A stretch of 7,992 nt of DNA, taken from positions 1 through 7,992 of the forward strand of contig JBEQBT010000155.1 in NCBI GenBank assembly GCA_041639705.1, read 5' to 3'. Of the stretch, positions 5,904 through 7,992 are shown piece after piece. Within the stretch, counting starts at the first letter, position 1; every line of letters starts with the position of its first letter. Made by a program: the position numbers and the translations under genes. The stretch is from JARDZI01 sp041639705. GTDB lineage: Bacteria; Bacillota; Clostridia; Clostridiales; Caloramatoraceae. Under the pieces are notes generated by a model. That model worked only from the letters and a program-made list of their open reading frames with translations. It did not search any database and had not been told where the DNA came from.

Positions 5904-6821
5904 TCACTCCATATTAAACAACTCTGTTGAAAGATATCTTTCCCCTGTATCTGGGGCAATTACAACTATTCTTTTTCCAGGTCCAATTTCCCTAGCTTTT
6001 TTTAATGCTGCAAATACAGCAGCTCCTGATGAAATTCCTACAAGCATTCCTTCAAGCTTTCCAAGGTTTCTTCCTGTTTTCATAGCATCCTCATTAGATA
6101 CTTTAACAACTTCATCTATTATGCTCATGTCCATTATCTCAGGAATAAACCCTGCACCAATACCCTGTATTTTATGAGGTCCTGGTTTCCCACCTGACAA
6201 TACTGGGGAGTTTTCTGGCTCTACAGCAACGATTTTTACAGAAGGAAAGCTTTCCTTTAATACTTTGCCTACTCCTGTGATAGTGCCACCAGTTCCTACG
6301 CCAGCTATGAACATATCTATATTCCCATCAGTTTGGGAAATTATCTCCTTTGCGGTTGTTTTCATATGAGTAGCAGGATTTGCAAGGTTTTTAAACTGTT
6401 GTGGCATAAAATAACCATTTTCAGCTGTTAATTTTGCAGCCATTTCAATTGCTCCACCCATTCCCTTTGCACCTTCAGTGAGTATTATCTCTGCTCCATA
6501 AGCTTTCATTAGCTTTCTTCTTTCCACACTCATTGTCTCAGGCATTACTAAAATTACTCTGTATCCCTTTGAGGCACCAACCATTGCAAGACCAATTCCT
6601 GTATTTCCACTGGTAGGTTCAATTATTGTCTTTCCCTTAGCTAGTAGTCCTTCCTTTTCTGCTGTCTCAATCATTGATAATGCAATTCTATCCTTTACAC
6701 TTCCTCCTGGATTAAAATACTCAAGTTTTACAAGTACCTCTGCTATTTCTTCATTTGCCATTCTATTAAGTTTTACTATTGGTGTTTTTCCTATTGTTTC
6801 ATAAATATTATTATAAATCAT
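5904..6821 (-). CDS. cysK: Cysteine synthase A (O-acetylserine sulfhydrylase)
   Basis: This PLP enzyme replaces the acetate of O-acetylserine with sulfide to give L-cysteine. The 305-aa length is typical of the CysK/CysM family. Visible sites are K43 in GGSVKDRIA (Schiff base), the substrate loop PTSGNTG (69-75), the phosphate-binding GVGTGGTITG (174-183), the GIGAGFIP segment (220-227), S265 in ISSGA contacting the PLP ring, and PDTGERYLST (290-299). Conserved PTSGNTG and GAGFIP favour cysteine synthase over cystathionine beta-synthase, and there is no extra C-terminal domain. A GGAGG site at 6833-6829 precedes the start. It is the first gene of the cysK-cysE operon and lies directly behind a T-box leader read as cysteine-specific, so expression should rise when charged tRNA-Cys falls. 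Confidence 0.97.
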   Translation of the reverse strand: MIYNNIYETIGKTPIVKLNRMANEEIAEVLVKLEYFNPGGSVKDRIALSMIETAEKEGLLAKGKTIIEPTSGNTGIGLAMVGASKGYRVILVMPETMSVERRKLMKAYGAEIILTEGAKGMGGAIEMAAKLTAENGYFMPQQFKNLANPATHMKTTAKEIISQTDGNIDMFIAGVGTGGTITGVGKVLKESFPSVKIVAVEPENSPVLSGGKPGPHKIQGIGAGFIPEIMDMSIIDEVVKVSNEDAMKTGRNLGKLEGMLVGISSGAAVFAALKKAREIGPGKRIVVIAPDTGERYLSTELFNME

Positions 6822-6840
6822 ATTTTCTCCTCCTAAATTA

Positions 6841-6860
6841 TTAAAACTTTAATGTTTTAA
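6841..6860. repeat. Short dyad TTAAAAC-N6-GTTTTAA between T-box and cysK
   Basis: Perfect 7-bp arms (6841-6847 and 6854-6860) lie immediately after the T-box terminator T-run and 7 nt before the cysK ribosome binding site. As RNA it would be a weak AU hairpin that does not cover the binding site. It may be chance in AT-rich DNA. Confidence 0.3.
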
Positions 6861-6905
6861 AAAACAAAAAACTCCTGCCTCTGTATATATACCAGAGGCA
6901 GAAGT
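6859..6905 (-). terminator. T-box transcription terminator hairpin
   Basis: In the transcript ACUUCUGCCUCUG pairs with CAGAGGCAGGAGU (13 bp including one U-G wobble) around a 9-nt loop (6892-6884). It is followed by U5-G-U6 (6870-6859). It forms when uncharged tRNA does not stabilise the antiterminator, and stops transcription before cysK. Confidence 0.93.
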
Positions 6906-7143
6906 TATATTCCGCGGTTCCACTCTGTTTAGACATTACTGTCAAACTCAATTCCAGCACTATATGCTGTATCTCTATAACGGGAGAACCCGTAACCACC
7001 TACTACAATTCGGTTTAACACTCTCAGGGGCACTTCAATTATAAATTATCATAAAACTTCTCTCAGCCTAGGAGTTTCTCTCTGTATGCCTTATATAATC
7101 TACTTTACCTGGTCATAGTGTTTAATCCATACTATTTTAATCT
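6859..7143 (-). ncRNA. T-box leader riboswitch, cysteine-specific, controlling cysK-cysE
   Basis: The conserved T-box AGAGUGGAACCGCGG lies at 6926-6912, followed by the terminator. Stem I is bounded by AACACU/AGUGUU (7122-7117 with 7022-7017). It shows a kink-turn-like AUGAC/GAG asymmetry above that helix, then CAGG/CCUG, a specifier loop with AGUA (7104-7101) opposite GAAGUGCC, and an apical region with the conserved GGCUGAGAGA type. The specifier is read as UGC (Cys) at 7032-7030. The antiterminator bulge UGGA (6922-6919) would pair with a tRNA 3' end UCCA, that is discriminator U, as in tRNA-Cys. Two small hairpins (ACGGG/CCCGU and CAGCA/UGCUG) sit between stem I and the T-box. Uncharged tRNA-Cys should stabilise the antiterminator and allow cysK-cysE transcription. 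The start near 7143 is inferred from the promoter. Confidence 0.95.
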
Positions 7144-7149
7144 GATTTA

Positions 7150-7178
7150 ATTATATTACTTTATTATAATAAAGTCAA
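7150..7178 (-). promoter_or_regulatory. Strong sigma-A promoter of the T-box-cysK-cysE operon
   Basis: On the minus strand TTGACT (7178-7173) and a perfect TATAAT (7155-7150) are separated by 17 bp. Transcription should start near 7143, at the head of the T-box leader. A short AT dyad, CTTTATTATAATAAAG, occupies the spacer. Confidence 0.85.
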
Positions 7179-7203
7179 CAAATATTTTTATCAATTTCTA
7201 AGC

Positions 7204-7225
7204 CTCCACCTTCTATAAGGTGGAG
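7204..7225. repeat. Palindrome 1 after the sleB-like gene (CTCCACCTT stem)
   Basis: A perfect 9-bp stem, CTCCACCTT/AAGGTGGAG, has a 4-nt loop. On the plus strand it is followed by TTTCCACTTTTTG, where an alternative GTGGA/TCCAC hairpin runs straight into T5. As a terminator it therefore faces plus-strand transcripts better than the sleB-like gene. It lies about 25 bp upstream of the cysK operon -35. Confidence 0.75.
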
Positions 7226-7238
7226 TTTCCACTTTTTG

Positions 7239-7268
7239 CTTCAGGTGGGGTAGAGTCCCCACCTGAAG
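7239..7268. repeat. Palindrome 2, perfect 12-bp stem; likely terminator of the sleB-like gene
   Basis: CTTCAGGTGGGG/CCCCACCTGAAG encloses a 6-nt loop (7251-7256). It is the strongest stem in the window and is GC-rich against an AT-rich background. On the minus strand it is followed by CAAAAAG, not a T-run, so it is not a textbook intrinsic terminator for that gene, although such a stem could still stop or protect the transcript. Confidence 0.75.
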
Positions 7269-7276
7269 TCTTGATA

Positions 7277-7292
7277 TTCAGCTTTAGCTGAA
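7277..7292. repeat. Palindrome 3 (TTCAGCT-TT-AGCTGAA) abutting the sleB-like stop
   Basis: Perfect 7-bp arms with a 2-nt centre lie 5 bp from the TGA of the sleB-like gene, next to a small GAAC-GA-GTTC dyad (7290-7299). No T-run follows on either strand. With palindromes 1 and 2 it forms a compact array that starts exactly where the gene ends. Confidence 0.7.
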
Positions 7293-7297
7293 CGAGT

Positions 7298-7972
7298 TCA
7301 CTTAGAAAAAACATGTTTTCCAATTCGCTTTATAACAGGCCTTGACCAAATCCATTTATTTGTTGTTTTTGCAGGATTATAATAATAAATTGCTCCACCG
7401 GATGGATCCCAGCCATTCAATGCATCGTTTGCAGCTCTTGTAGGTGATGGCTCAAGAGGTGCATTAATCTGTCCATCAGATACAGCTGTAAATGCTCCAG
7501 ATTGGTATATTACCCCTGCGATTGTTTTTGGAAACCTTGGATCTCTTACTCTATTCATTATTACTCCACCAACAGCTACCTGTCCTATATAGGGTTCACC
7601 CCTTGCTTCTCCATTAATAGCTCTTGATAGCAAGGATGTATTCTGGCTTCCTGTTGCGGTTTTTTTAGATGTGGTACCAGGATTAATTCCAATTGCAGCA
7701 AGTGTTCTCCTACCTGCAATTCCATCTGCTTTAAGTCCATGGGTTCTTTGAAAATACTTAACTGCTTGAGTTGTTTTATAACCATATATTCCATCTACAT
7801 TTCCCTTATAATATCCCCAGCTTTTCAGTCTTGTTTGAATCTGTCGTACAGTTGTTCCCTTTGATCCATATTTATATGCCACTGTGAACTGAGTCTCTGG
7901 GTAGTTAGTAAATATAAAGTATAGGAGAATGGCAATAGAAAGACTCCAAATAAGTACAAAAGACTTTTTCAT
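7298..7972 (-). CDS. sleB: SleB-type spore cortex-lytic enzyme
   Basis: The product has 224 aa: an N-terminal hydrophobic signal or anchor (about 4-21); a PG_binding_1 domain (about 36-95, with VRQIQTRLKSWGYY and GIYGYKTTQAVKYFQ); a short Thr/Ser/Lys-rich linker (about 99-112); and a Hydrolase_2 (SleB/CwlJ) domain (about 113-224). LLSRAINGEARGEPYIGQVAV places the predicted catalytic glutamate at E122. In Bacillus, SleB is a lytic transglycosylase that cleaves cortex peptidoglycan during germination. The peptidoglycan-binding domain separates SleB from CwlJ. The usual partner gene ypeB does not follow; it could only lie upstream, outside the window. An AGGAGG site (7986-7981) lies 8 nt before the ATG. 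Its own promoter, expected to be late-forespore type, lies beyond the edge. A vegetative paralogue role cannot be excluded. Confidence 0.92.
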   Translation of the reverse strand: MKKSFVLIWSLSIAILLYFIFTNYPETQFTVAYKYGSKGTTVRQIQTRLKSWGYYKGNVDGIYGYKTTQAVKYFQRTHGLKADGIAGRRTLAAIGINPGTTSKKTATGSQNTSLLSRAINGEARGEPYIGQVAVGGVIMNRVRDPRFPKTIAGVIYQSGAFTAVSDGQINAPLEPSPTRAANDALNGWDPSGGAIYYYNPAKTTNKWIWSRPVIKRIGKHVFSK

Positions 7973-7992
7973 TTTTTATACCTCCTCTAAAC

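Noticed and set aside
7204..7292. CRISPR array or tandem repeat
   Set aside because: The three palindromes differ in sequence and length, and have no regular spacers.
7585..7794. 69-codon minus-strand frame inside the sleB-like gene
   Set aside because: It is an alternate frame within a well-supported gene, rich in Gln/Leu from the codon shift, with no independent start signal.

Overview
The window is AT-rich, with strong AGGAGG-type ribosome binding sites. It carries a SleB-type spore cortex-lytic enzyme, a VanW/YoaR-type wall protein, a T-box leader on cysteine biosynthesis genes and a sodium-pump decarboxylase membrane subunit. Together these point to an endospore-forming anaerobic Firmicute, most likely Clostridium or a near relative. 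That placement is inference from gene content and base composition; no rRNA or other marker is present. All genes except a ykuS-like one lie on the minus strand.

Layout in minus-strand order, from right to left. (1) 7298-7972 encodes a SleB-like cortex hydrolase. It is followed by three back-to-back palindromes (7204-7292). (2) A strong promoter (7150-7178) and a complete T-box leader (about 6859-7143) precede a cysK-cysE operon (6821-5344). The specifier UGC and the UGGA bulge of the leader both point to tRNA-Cys, so cysteine starvation should switch on O-acetylserine and cysteine synthesis. The C-terminus of CysE ends in Asp-Met-Val-Ile, the kind of tail that docks in the CysK active site in other organisms. 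(3) An imperfect 17-bp inverted repeat separates cysE from the convergent plus-strand ykuS-like gene (5021-5272). (4) A divergent control region of about 370 bp holds a promoter for kbl (4647-3454), with repeated TACAGCA/TGCTGTA motifs on both sides of it. kbl ends in a clear intrinsic terminator. (5) Next is a three-gene set: oadB-like, a small oadG-like subunit, and nth (3312-1372). These genes are tightly packed, and nth overlaps the small gene by 8 bp. (6) A VanW-family gene runs off the left edge (1191-1).

Functionally the window is mostly housekeeping: cysteine synthesis, glycine/threonine metabolism, a Na+-pump membrane module, base-excision repair, and wall or spore functions. I see no mobile-element gene, phage gene, CRISPR array, tRNA or rRNA, and no convincing undescribed multi-gene system. 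The points most worth a second look are the CysE tail, the TACAGCA motifs around the kbl promoter, the oadB-oadG-nth coupling without the catalytic subunits, and the palindrome cluster after the SleB gene.
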